Source: Actinacidiphila yeochonensis CN732 (GTDB taxonomy: Bacteria; Actinomycetota; Actinomycetes; Streptomycetales; Streptomycetaceae). From it: a stretch of DNA of 64,000 nucleotides. Under the pieces are notes generated by a model. It saw only the letters and a program-made list of their open reading frames with translations. It made no database searches and was not told the origin of the DNA. Made by a program: the position numbers and the translations under genes. Below are positions 26,527 to 35,200 of the stretch, one piece after another. Location of the stretch: contig NZ_JQNR01000003.1 of NCBI RefSeq assembly GCF_000745345.1, positions 868,001 to 932,000 on the forward strand, read 5' to 3'. Position 1 is the stretch's first letter; each line of letters opens with the position of its first letter.

Positions 26527-28023
26527 CTACTCGTCTTCTCCCTGGGCCAAAACATGCGCGAGTGCGCGCTCGATGCCGGAGGCGCCGGTCAGGCCCTGCA
26601 TCGGGTCCTGCTGGCGGACGTCGATGACGTGCCCGGTCAGGGTGGAGAGCAGCACGTCCAGGGAGGTGCGGGCGACCGCCTCGGAGGAGAGCAGGCTGCC
26701 GGCCGGCTCCTGCCCGAAGGCCTTCGTACGCATCGGCGTGGCGGTCCGCTCGGGGTTGACGCAGTTGACGCGGATGCCCTCGCCGGCCCACTCGTCGGCC
26801 AGCGCCTGGGTGAGGTTGACCATGGCCGCCTTGGTGGAGGAGTACAGGCTGTACTCGGCGCGGCCGCGGGTGTAGCTGCTGGAGGTGTAGAGCAGCAGCT
26901 GGCCCCGGGTCTCCGCCAGGTACTTGTGGGCGGCCCGGGCGATCTGGACGGGTGCCAGGAAGTTGACCCGCAGCGCCTCCTCGATGGTGGCGTTGTCGGT
27001 CTCGGCCAGCCGCCCGATCCGCAGCACGCCCGCGGTGTTCACCACGTAGTCGATGCGGCCGGTCTCGGAGTGGGCCTTCGCCAGCGCCTCGTCGACGCTC
27101 TCCGGGTCCTCCACGTGGGTGCCCGTGGTGGAGCGGCCGAGCGCGAAGACGGTGGCGCCGTAGCCCTCGGCGAGCTCGGCGATGTCGGCGCCGATGCCGT
27201 AGGAGCCGCCGAAGACCACCAGCGTCTTGCCGGTGAGCAGCTCGCGGTAGGCGTCCTCGTCGACCTGGCCGGGGGCGGCGGTCGAGGCCAGCTGGAAGAG
27301 CTTGTCGGCGATGAAGACGTCCACCGGGGTGGTCACCTTCATGTTGTGCTCGTCACCGGGCACCACGTAGATCGGCACGTCCGGCAGGTACTTCAGCACC
27401 ACCGAGCAGTCGTCGGTGGCCTGGAAGTTCGGGTCGCCGCCGGCGATCTCGTAGGCGCGGCGGATCGTGGAGAGCCGGAACGCCTGCGGGGTCTGGCCGC
27501 GCCGCAGCCGGGAGCGGTCGGGCACGTCGGTGATGAACTCGCCGTCGCCGCCGTGGGTGCGGGTGACGATGATGGTGTCCGCCGAGGGGATGGCCACGTC
27601 CACCGCCTCGTAGCGGGCCAGGGCCGACACGCAGTCGCTGATCACCCGCTGCGAGAGGAGCGGGCGCACCGCGTCGTGGAAGAGCAGGTTGCGGTCCTCG
27701 CCCGGCGCCAGCTCCTCGCTGATCGCGGCGATGGCCCGCTCGGTGGTCTCGTTGCGGGTGCCGCCGCCCTCGATCACCCGGGAGACCTTGGCCAGGCCCG
27801 CCTTGGCGACGATCTTCTCGACCTCCGGCACGTACCCGGGCGTCATGAGGACGATCACGTCGTCGATCGCGTCGGACTGCTCGAAGATCGCGAGGGTGTG
27901 CTCGATCACCGACTTCCCGGCGATCTTCAGCAGCTGCTTGGGAATCGACAGGCCCACCCGCGTCCCGGTACCGCCGGCCAGGACGACAGCGGTGGTGCGG
28001 GTGGAGGCGTGGTGCTGGGACAC
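26527..28023 (-). CDS. Bifunctional ribitol-5-phosphate cytidylyltransferase / ribulose-5-phosphate reductase (Bcs1-like CDP-ribitol synthase)
   Basis: A 498-residue fusion. Residues 1-235 are an IspD/TarI-type cytidylyltransferase: VVLAGGTGTRVGLSIPKQLL, LFHDAVRPLLSQRVISDC, RGQTPQAFRLSTIRRAYEIA and the EHNMKVTTPVDVFIAD end. Residues 255-498 are a short-chain dehydrogenase with VVFGGSYGIGADIAEL (nucleotide binding), a Ser-rich LLLYTSSSYTRGRAEY and the YSLYSSTKAA (YxxxK) site. In Haemophilus influenzae Bcs1, a reductase and cytidylyltransferase of these same classes make CDP-ribitol from ribulose-5-phosphate. The SDR half argues against this being the isoprenoid IspD. A GTG start follows AGGTAGG. 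It precedes the TagF-like gene on the same strand. Confidence 0.85.
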   Translation of the reverse strand: MSQHHASTRTTAVVLAGGTGTRVGLSIPKQLLKIAGKSVIEHTLAIFEQSDAIDDVIVLMTPGYVPEVEKIVAKAGLAKVSRVIEGGGTRNETTERAIAAISEELAPGEDRNLLFHDAVRPLLSQRVISDCVSALARYEAVDVAIPSADTIIVTRTHGGDGEFITDVPDRSRLRRGQTPQAFRLSTIRRAYEIAGGDPNFQATDDCSVVLKYLPDVPIYVVPGDEHNMKVTTPVDVFIADKLFQLASTAAPGQVDEDAYRELLTGKTLVVFGGSYGIGADIAELAEGYGATVFALGRSTTGTHVEDPESVDEALAKAHSETGRIDYVVNTAGVLRIGRLAETDNATIEEALRVNFLAPVQIARAAHKYLAETRGQLLLYTSSSYTRGRAEYSLYSSTKAAMVNLTQALADEWAGEGIRVNCVNPERTATPMRTKAFGQEPAGSLLSSEAVARTSLDVLLSTLTGHVIDVRQQDPMQGLTGASGIERALAHVLAQGEDE

Positions 28024-28168
28024 GTGGAACCTACCTAGGGGCAACGGGAGACACGGGGATGGTCTCACCCCCGGTAACCGTCCCGCAAGGCGGGCCCCCC
28101 GTCCCGGCCACCCCCCGTTCACCCGGCGGAGCGGAACGTGAACGGCCGGACACAGCGAGGTCCACCCG

Positions 28169-29608
28169 TCAGTACTCGCCCTCGTCGTACGCGTCGGCCT
28201 CGGCGTACTCGTCGTGCGCGGCCTGGCGGTCGCGGCGCCGGATCGCGGCGGGGCGGGGCGGCTCCATCCGCGGGTCCTCGCCGCGCCGGCCGAGCAGCTC
28301 GGCGCCGGCCGACATCGACGGCTCCCAGTCGAAGACGACCGCGTCGTCCTCGGGGCCGATCGCCACCCCGTCGCCGGCCCGGGCACCCGCCTTGACCAGC
28401 TCGTCCTCGACGCCGAGCCGGTTGAGCCGCTCCGCGAGGTAGCCGACCGCCTCGTCGTTGGAGAAGTCCGTCTGACGCACCCAGCGCTCCGGCTTCTCGC
28501 CGCGGACCCGGAACATGTCGCCGTCCTGGGTGACGGTGAAGCCGGCGTCGTCCACCGCCTTGGGGCGGATGACCACGCGGGTGGGCTGCTCGACCGGGCG
28601 CTCGGCCCGGGTGCGGGCCACGATGTCGGCCAGCGCGAAGGACAGCTCCCGCAGGCCCTCGCGGCTGACGGCTGAGACCTCGAACACCCTCAGGCCGCGC
28701 GCCTCCAGCTCGGGCCGGACCATCGCGGCCAGATCCCGCCCGTCGGGCACGTCGATCTTGTTGAGCACCACCACGCGGGGACGGTCGGCGAGGCCGGCGC
28801 CGTAGGCGCGCAGCTCCTCCTCGATGACGTCCAGGTCGCTCAGCGGGTCGCGCTCGGACTCCAGCGCCGCGCTGTCCAGCACGTGCACCAGCACGGAGCA
28901 GCGCTCGACGTGCCGCAGGAACTCCAGGCCCAGGCCCTTGCCCTGGCTGGCGCCGGGGATCAGACCGGGCACGTCGGCGACGGTGTAGACGGTCGCGCCG
29001 GCGGTGACCACGCCGAGGTTGGGGACCAGCGTGGTGAACGGGTAGTCGGCGATCTTCGGACGGGCCGCGGACAGCACGGAGATCAGCGAGGACTTGCCGG
29101 CGCTCGGGTAGCCGACCAGCGCCACGTCGGCGACGGTCTTCAGCTCCAGCACCACGTCCCGGGCCTGCCCGGGCGTGCCGAGCAGCGCGAAGCCGGGCGC
29201 CTTGCGGCGGGCCGAGGACAGCGCCGCGTTGCCCAGGCCGCCGCGACCGCCCTGGCCGGCCACGAAGCTGGTGCCCTGGCCGACGAGGTCGGCCAGCACG
29301 TTGCCCTCGCCGTCCAGGACGACGGTGCCGTCGGGGACGGGCAGCACCAGGTCGGTGCCGTCCTTGCCGGAGCGGTTGCCGCCCTCGCCGGGCCGGCCGT
29401 TGGTGGCCTTGCGGTGCGGGCTGTGGTGGTAGTCCAGCAGCGTGGTGACGTCCTGGTCGACGACCAGGAGCACATCGCCGCCGCGGCCGCCGTTGCCGCC
29501 GTCCGGACCGCCGAGCGGCTTGAACTTCTCCCGGTGCACGGAGGCGCAGCCGTGGCCCCCGTTGCCCGCGGCGACGTGCAGTTCGACGCGGTCCACGAAG
29601 GTGGTCAT
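28169..29608 (-). CDS. obgE: Obg-family GTPase
   Basis: A 479-residue GTPase involved in late 50S ribosome assembly and, in Streptomyces, onset of sporulation. The glycine-rich OBG domain (1-158) has [20 protein letters not shown] and [15 protein letters not shown]. The G domain has the P-loop [14 protein letters not shown], then [26 protein letters not shown] and [11 protein letters not shown]. The C-terminal OCT domain ([19 protein letters not shown]) ends in an acidic, Tyr-rich tail. It follows rpmA and rplU as in most bacteria. Confidence 0.96.
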   Translation of the reverse strand: MTTFVDRVELHVAAGNGGHGCASVHREKFKPLGGPDGGNGGRGGDVLLVVDQDVTTLLDYHHSPHRKATNGRPGEGGNRSGKDGTDLVLPVPDGTVVLDGEGNVLADLVGQGTSFVAGQGGRGGLGNAALSSARRKAPGFALLGTPGQARDVVLELKTVADVALVGYPSAGKSSLISVLSAARPKIADYPFTTLVPNLGVVTAGATVYTVADVPGLIPGASQGKGLGLEFLRHVERCSVLVHVLDSAALESERDPLSDLDVIEEELRAYGAGLADRPRVVVLNKIDVPDGRDLAAMVRPELEARGLRVFEVSAVSREGLRELSFALADIVARTRAERPVEQPTRVVIRPKAVDDAGFTVTQDGDMFRVRGEKPERWVRQTDFSNDEAVGYLAERLNRLGVEDELVKAGARAGDGVAIGPEDDAVVFDWEPSMSAGAELLGRRGEDPRMEPPRPAAIRRRDRQAAHDEYAEADAYDEGEY

Positions 29609-29641
29609 GGGCTTCCTCCAGCAGGTACGGGGGTGGTGACG

Positions 29642-29721
29642 GCCCTGATCGGTGGGGGTCAGGGCAGTGTGCCCTGATCTGTGGGGTCAGGGCGGTGCGC
29701 CCTGATCTGTGCGGTCAGGGC
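29642..29721. repeat. Three tandem hairpin units between rpmA and obg
   Basis: Three near-identical 23-24 base units (29642-29665, 29671-29693, 29699-29721) each form a 7-bp stem (gccctga/tcagggc). The short spacers allow alternative pairing of neighbouring arms. They lie in the leader of obg downstream of rpmA. Confidence 0.85.
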
Positions 29722-29794
29722 GCGGGGCGGGTGGGCCCCGGTGGGGCGGGTGGGCCCCGGAGAGCGGGTACCGCGGCCGGCGGCACTCACGCGA

Positions 29795-29839
29795 CGAGGG
29801 CGGCCTCCCTCCCGTGGCCGGGAGTGAGGTCCGCCCTCG
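29795..29839 (-). terminator. Hairpin downstream of rpmA
   Basis: An imperfect stem of about 20 bp (one bulge, one mismatch) with a short loop lies 41 bases past the rpmA stop. It is probably a partial terminator or a processing site that separates ribosomal-protein expression from obg. Confidence 0.55.
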
Positions 29840-29879
29840 ACGTTGCTGCGCTACGCGTTGTGAACCGCTGCTGCCTGGA

Positions 29880-30134
29880 TCAGGCGGCGGGAACGATGTT
29901 CACGACGCGGCGACCGCGCTTGGTGCCGAACTCCACCGCACCGGCGGACAGGGCGAACAGCGTGTCGTCCTTGCCGATGCCGACGCCGGAGCCCGGGTGG
30001 AAGTGGGTGCCGCGCTGGCGGATGATGATCTCACCGGCGTTGACGGCCTGGCCGCCGAAGCGCTTGACGCCGAGCCGCTGAGCGTTGGAGTCGCGACCGT
30101 TCCGGGTGGACGATGCGCCCTTCTTGTGTGCCAT
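29880..30134 (-). CDS. rpmA: 50S ribosomal protein L27
   Basis: An 84-residue ribosomal protein at the peptidyl-transferase centre. [40 protein letters not shown] and [13 protein letters not shown] are diagnostic. No cleavable N-terminal extension of the Firmicutes type is present. It follows rplU after 14 bases. Confidence 0.98.
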   Translation of the reverse strand: MAHKKGASSTRNGRDSNAQRLGVKRFGGQAVNAGEIIIRQRGTHFHPGSGVGIGKDDTLFALSAGAVEFGTKRGRRVVNIVPAA

Positions 30135-30148
30135 CTGTTCTCAGTCCC

Positions 30149-30469
30149 TTACTTCGCAGCCGTGGGGATGCTGGTGATCTTCAGCGCGGTGTACTGCTGG
30201 CGGTGGCCCTGGCGGCGCCGGTAGCCCGTCTTGTTCTTGTACCGCAGGATGTCGATCTTCTGGCCCTTGTGGTGGTCGACGATCTCGGCCTCCACCTTGA
30301 TGCCGGCCAGCACCCACGGGTCGCTGGTGACGGCCTCGCCGTCGACCACGAGCAGGGTCGAGAGCTCGACCGCGTCGCCCACCTTGCCGGTGGAAATCTT
30401 GTCGACCTCGACGATGTCGCCGACGGCCACCTTGTGCTGGCGGCCACCGCTACGCACGATCGCGTACAC
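30149..30469 (-). CDS. rplU: 50S ribosomal protein L21
   Basis: A 106-residue ribosomal protein starting with GTG at 30469 ([20 protein letters not shown]). The C-terminus has [20 protein letters not shown], typical of L21. The frame is open upstream, but the family N-terminus fixes the start. It is the first gene of rplU-rpmA-obg. About 100 bases of untranslated leader lie between the promoter at 30573-30601 and the start codon. Confidence 0.97.
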   Translation of the reverse strand: MYAIVRSGGRQHKVAVGDIVEVDKISTGKVGDAVELSTLLVVDGEAVTSDPWVLAGIKVEAEIVDHHKGQKIDILRYKNKTGYRRRQGHRQQYTALKITSIPTAAK

Positions 30470-30572
30470 GCGGAACTCACTCTCTGACTCGAAAAAACGG
30501 ACCCCTGATGCCAGCACGCCCAGTGGTGCGCGGGGTGCCTCTCCCCGGCGGACCAGGGAGGGATGTGCTCAG

Positions 30573-30601
30573 GTGTTAGGCGCAGACACGCCGAACGTCA
30601 A
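30573..30601 (-). promoter_or_regulatory. Probable housekeeping promoter of rplU-rpmA-obg
   Basis: On the minus strand TTGACG (30596-30601) and TAACAC (30573-30578) are 17 bases apart. The -35 almost touches the stop of the XRE gene at 30604. This is the best consensus promoter I found in the window. Confidence 0.65.
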
Positions 30602-30603
30602 GA

Positions 30604-31491
30604 CTACGGAGTGGGTCCAGCCGGGTCAAATCGCTGGCCCGGGGCCCCGCCGGGGTCCCGAGGCGGCACGGGCGGCGGGGTCAGGGACGCCTTCTCCGGC
30701 GACTCCGCCGCCGACGACGGTACGGGGGTGCCGCGCCGCCACAGCTCCTCGGCGTGCTCGGCGAAGCGGGCGAACATGCCGGCCTCCCCGGCGCGCCGGA
30801 GGTGCAGGAGCGGGGAGTCGTGGCCGACGAGCCGCGCCAGGTGCGGGGTGACCAGGGCGTCGTCGTCGAACCGGAAGACGGAGAGCGAGACGTGGTTCAC
30901 CGCGTCCTCGGCCGCGCTGAAGCGCGCCTCCAGCCCGTCGAGCGGCCCGAGCCTGGCCAGGTGCTCAAGGGTGATCCGGATGCGGGTCGACACGGTGAGC
31001 GCCACGTCCTCGACGGCCTCCCGCTGCCGGGTCACCTCCCCCTCCGGGTCGCCGAGCAGCACCCGGACGCGCACCCCCTCCCCCGCCTTCCGCCGCAGCG
31101 TCTCGACGAGGTTCGGCTGCTCCAGCCACAGGAAGTAGTTGGTGTACCCGGCGAGGAACACCTCCGACCCGGCGCCCCCGACCAGCTCCCCCCACACGGA
31201 CGAGGGGCAGGCCGACCGGTACGGATACGACCGGACGATCTCCCGGTCCGCCGCCGTCCTGACCGGGTTCCTGAAGGAGTTCCTGATCGAGTCCCCGACT
31301 GCCTTCGGCCACAGCATCGCCGCGTCAACTCCCAGCGCCTGAGAGGCGTCCTCTCGGTTCCGTGCGTGCGGGATCAAGTCTTCATCAGAGATCCACCGTT
31401 CGACAGTCTTGCCCGTGACCCCCACGCACCGGGCGAGTTGGCGCGGCGTGAGCCTGGCGTCGGACATAGCAGTGCGTAAAGCCGTATTCAA
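30604..31491 (-). CDS. XRE-family transcriptional regulator with C-terminal effector domain
   Basis: A 295-residue protein. The helix-turn-helix lies at about residues 8-45 (TPRQLARCVGVTGKTVERW). It is followed by a domain of about 200 residues of a type often seen behind actinobacterial XRE heads: YPYRSACPSSVWGELV, VFLAGYTNYFLWLEQPNLVE, LLGDPEGEVTRQREAVEDVA and FRFDDDALVTPHLARLVGHD. The last 40 residues are Pro-rich. I chose the TTG at 31491 because GGGAG precedes it by about four bases and LNTALRTAMSDARLT matches the usual family start. An ATG at 31467 is the alternative. With the TTG start, codon 5 is TTA, read by the bldA tRNA. It separates rne from rplU, which are normally close. Confidence 0.8.
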   Translation of the reverse strand: MNTALRTAMSDARLTPRQLARCVGVTGKTVERWISDEDLIPHARNREDASQALGVDAAMLWPKAVGDSIRNSFRNPVRTAADREIVRSYPYRSACPSSVWGELVGGAGSEVFLAGYTNYFLWLEQPNLVETLRRKAGEGVRVRVLLGDPEGEVTRQREAVEDVALTVSTRIRITLEHLARLGPLDGLEARFSAAEDAVNHVSLSVFRFDDDALVTPHLARLVGHDSPLLHLRRAGEAGMFARFAEHAEELWRRGTPVPSSAAESPEKASLTPPPVPPRDPGGAPGQRFDPAGPTP

Positions 31492-31718
31492 GGTGCTCCC
31501 CCGAGACGTTTGGGCGTTCTCCGAACGTAGCGTCGCAACGGCCCGACTGTCCCCGGAACGGACAGTGAAACGTCCTTCTCGGTGAGTCACGCTCGTGTCA
31601 TGGCGCACAAGCTTGCGTGCCGACATCGCGCGCACCAACACAGATCCGCCCGCCAACGGTGCTGGATCATGCTCCCGAGCCACTCCAAGGCAGGTCGGCG
31701 CAGCGGCGGGAGGACATC

Positions 31719-32051
31719 ATGAGAGACCGTCTTCTCCCCTGGGCCGGCGAGGGTGGAAAGCCGTGCTTCCTCTCCACCGACAATCCGAACTCGTACGTGT
31801 CCCGCCTGGCCGACAACCTGGAAGCCGTGCAACTCGGGATGGCGAAAGATCTGTTGGAGTACGTGGAAGAGACGGATCTCGATGGCTGCTCAGTCCCCGT
31901 GCACACCGCGAAGCTCCTGTGCGCCGCGCTGCGCGACGTGCTGCGTATCGCCAAAAGTCGCGGCGACCGCCTGCCGCAGCCAGAGCACTCCGACGAGGAT
32001 GACGGAGTCGCGGAGGCGGACGCCGTGACGGACAGGGAGATCAGTCGCTGA
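31719..32051 (+). CDS. Hypothetical protein divergent from the XRE regulator
   Basis: A 110-residue acidic soluble protein with no family I can name. The ATG at 31719 follows a strong GGGAGGAC box. It contains LLPWAGEGGKPCFLSTDNPN, SYVSRLADNLEAVQLGMAKD and AALRDVLRIAKSRGDRLPQP, and ends in an Asp/Glu-rich tail. Similar small proteins are often encoded beside XRE regulators in Streptomyces, so the two probably form a regulatory pair. The 227 bases between the two divergent starts contain a 5-bp dyad near 31508-31520 (cgttc/gaacg) that could be an operator. Confidence 0.65.
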   Translation: MRDRLLPWAGEGGKPCFLSTDNPNSYVSRLADNLEAVQLGMAKDLLEYVEETDLDGCSVPVHTAKLLCAALRDVLRIAKSRGDRLPQPEHSDEDDGVAEADAVTDREISR

Positions 32052-32145
32052 GGCCGCCGCGAAGGGGAAAGCGGGGAACCGCCCGCGGGCCCTTTCGCCG
32101 CCCCAGGGGCGAATTCAGCCCGGCGACGCCCCGCCGCGGGCAGCG

Positions 32146-32185
32146 GAGAGCCCCCGCGCGGCAGACACGCCGTGCGGGGGCTCTC
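32146..32185. terminator. Hairpin between convergent genes
   Basis: A 12-bp perfect stem, with further imperfect pairing toward the loop, lies between the small plus-strand gene (ends 32051) and RNase E/G (ends 32221). It probably ends the plus-strand transcript. Confidence 0.7.
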
Positions 32186-32186
32186 G

Positions 32187-32213
32187 GGGCGGGCGGGTGG
32201 GACCCGCCCGCCC
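32187..32213 (-). terminator. Hairpin just downstream of RNase E/G
   Basis: A 12-bp all-G+C stem (32187-32198 with 32202-32213) and a 3-base loop starts 8 bases past the RNase E/G stop. It is likely its terminator. Confidence 0.75.
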
Positions 32214-32220
32214 GGGAGGG

Positions 32221-35200
32221 TCACTCCGCGGGCTGCGCCGCGGCCTTCTTCGCTGCGGCCTTCTTGGTCGCGGTCTTCTTCGCGGTGGTCTTCTTGGCCG
32301 CCGCGGCCTTCTTCGCCGGCGCCTTCCGGACCCGCTTCTTCGGCTCGGCGTCCGCGCCGGCCTCCGGCTCCGCCGGCGCCGACGGCTCGACGACCACCAC
32401 GGCGGCCTCCGCCGCGTCCGGGGCGCCCGCGGGCGCCGTCGCCTTGCGGGTGGCACGCCGACGGGTCCGCGCGGGCGGCTCCGTCGACACGGCCGGCTCC
32501 GGCTCGGCCACCGGCACCGGCTCCGCCTCGGGCTCGCTCACCGGCACCACGACCACGGCGGGCTCCGCCGCGGCCGGAGCACCGGCGGGTGCCGTCGCCT
32601 TGCGGGTGGCACGCCGACGGGTCCGCGCGGGCGGCTCCGTCGACACGGCCGGCTCCGGCTCGGCCACCGGCACCGGCTCCGCCTCGGGCTCACTCACCGG
32701 CACCACGACCACGGCGGGCTCGGGCTCGTGGTCCACCGGGGCCGGGGCACCGGCCGGGGCCGTGGCCTTGCGGGCGCCACGCCGACGGCCACGGCGGGAG
32801 GCAGCGGCCTCCGCCTCGGCCGCGCTGCCGAACCACTCCTCGTCGACGTCGTCGACCAGGGCCGGCACCAGCTCCGCCTCGCCGACCTCGATCGGCTCGA
32901 CCTCGGGAAGCTCCTCGACGTCCTCGTCGGCGGTCGCCGGCTCGGTCTCGTGCACGTGCTCGTGGTCCTGCTCGCCACCGGAGCCGCCGCGGCGCCGCTT
33001 GCGCTTGCCGCCGCCACCGATGCTGGTGGCCTGCTCCATGTGGACGATGACGCCGCGCCCGTTGCAGTGCACGCAGGTCTCGGAGAAGGACTCCAGCAGC
33101 CCCTGGCCGACCCGCTTGCGGGTCATCTGCACCAGGCCCAGCGAGGTGACCTCGGCCACCTGGTGCTTGGTGCGGTCCCGCCCCAGGCACTCCAGCAGCC
33201 GGCGCATCACCAGGTCGCGGTTGGACTCCAGGACCATGTCGATGAAGTCGACGACCACGATGCCGCCGAGGTCGCGCAGCCGCAGCTGGCGGACGATCTC
33301 CTCGGCCGCCTCCAGGTTGTTGCGGGTGACGGTCTCCTCAAGGTTGCCGCCCTGCCCGGTGAACTTGCCGGTGTTGACGTCGACCACGACCATCGCCTCG
33401 GTCTTGTCGATCACCAGCGAACCGCCGGACGGCAGCCACACCTTGCGGTCCAGCGCCTTCAGCAGCTGCTCGTCGATCCGGTACGTGGCGAACACGTCCG
33501 TCTCCGACGTCCACCGCGACAGCCGGTCCGCGAGGTCGGGCGCCACGTGCGAGACGTAGCCGTGGATGGTCTCCCACGCCTCGTCGCCGCTGACGATGAC
33601 CTTCGTGAAGTCCTCGTTGAAGATGTCGCGGACCACCCGCACGGTCATGTCGGGCTCGCCGTACAGCAGCGACGGCGCGTTGCCGGACGTCGACTTGCGC
33701 TTGATGTCCTCCCACTGCGCCTGGAGCCGCTCGACGTCGCGGCGCAGCTCGTCCTCGCTGGCGCCCTCCGCGGCGGTGCGCACGATGACGCCCGCGTCCT
33801 CGGGGACGACCTTCTTCAGGATGGACTTCAGCCGGGCCCGCTCGGTGTCGGGCAGCTTGCGGCTGATGCCGGTCATCGAGCCCTCGGGCACGTACACCAG
33901 GTACCGGCCGGGCAGCGAGACCTGGCTGGTCAGGCGGGCGCCCTTGTGGCCGATCGGGTCCTTGGTGACCTGCACCAGCACCGGCTGCCCGGACTTCAGC
34001 GCGCTCTCGATCCGGCGCGGGCCGCCGGACATGCCGAGCGCCTCGAAGTTGACCTCGCCGGCGTAGAGCACGGCGTTGCGGCCCTTGCCGATGTCGACGA
34101 ACGCCGCCTCCATCGACGGCAGGACGTTCTGCACCTTGCCGAGGTACACGTTGCCCACGTAGGAGGTGGACTGCTCCTTGTTGACGTAGTGCTCGACGAG
34201 GACGTCGTCCTCCAGCACGCCGATCTGCGTACGGTCGCCGAGCTGGCGCACCACCATGACCCGCTCCACCGCCTCGCGGCGGGCCAGGAACTCGGCCTCG
34301 CTGATGATCGGCACCCGGCGGCGGCCCTGCTCGCGACCCTCGCGGCGGCGCTGCTTCTTCGCCTCCAGGCGGGTCGAGCCCTTGATGGACTGCACCTCGT
34401 CGGCGCCCGTGCCGCCTTCGAGGCGGGACGCGCGCGGCTCGCGCACCTTGACGACGGTCCGCTCCGGATCGTCGGCCGACCCCTCCTGGTCGCCGCCGTC
34501 CGAACCGCGACGACGGCGACGGCGCCGACGGCGGCTGCCGGACGACGATCCGCCGGCCTCGCCCTCCTCGGTGTCCGCCTCGTCCTCGTCGGGCTCCTCG
34601 CCCGCCTCGGTGTCGGACTCCTGCTCGTCGTCCTCGTCGGACTCGTCCTGCTCCTGCGCGTGCGCGTCGCCCCGACGGCGACGGCGGCCACCGCGGCGGC
34701 GGCGACGGCTCGGACGCTCGTCGCCCTCGTGCTCGGCGTCGACGTCCTCGGCCTCCTCCGGCTCGGCCTCGGCGTCCTGCGCGGACTCGGCCTCCGGCTC
34801 GTCGGCCGACACGGCCTGCTGCTCCACGGGACCGCCGCGGCGACGGCGGCGGCGGCGTCCGGCGCGGCCCTCGCCCTGCTCCTCGGCCTCGACGCGGCCG
34901 GACTCCTGCTCCGGCTCCTGCTCGTCGGCCGGCTCCTGCTCAGCGGCCCGCTCCTCGTGGACGGCGGGGGCGCCGGCCTCGGGGGCCTGGAACACGGGGG
35001 CCTGGAACACGGCCACGGCGGGGCGCACGGCGCGGCGGCGGCCGCGGGTGGGCACCGCCTCCTCGCGCACCTCGATGGTGATGGCCTCGGCGGGCACGCC
35101 GGAGGCGGCGGCCAGGGCCTGGGCGGCGTCGGCGGTGGCGTCGGCCAGCGTGCCGCCGGCCCCGCGCACGGCGCCGTCCTCGGTCTGGACCTCGACGGCC

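Noticed and set aside
24054..26627. An 857-residue plus-strand frame over the TagF-like gene
   Set aside because: It is antisense to a gene with clear catalytic motifs and has no start signal or recognisable domain.
8714..28023. Insertion by a mobile element
   Set aside because: No integrase, transposase, tRNA at the borders or flanking direct repeats are seen. Gene order and codon use fit a long-resident variable wall locus.
29642..29721. CRISPR-like look of the three repeats before obg
   Set aside because: The spacers are only about 5 bases, only three units exist and there are no cas genes. These are hairpin repeats, not an array.
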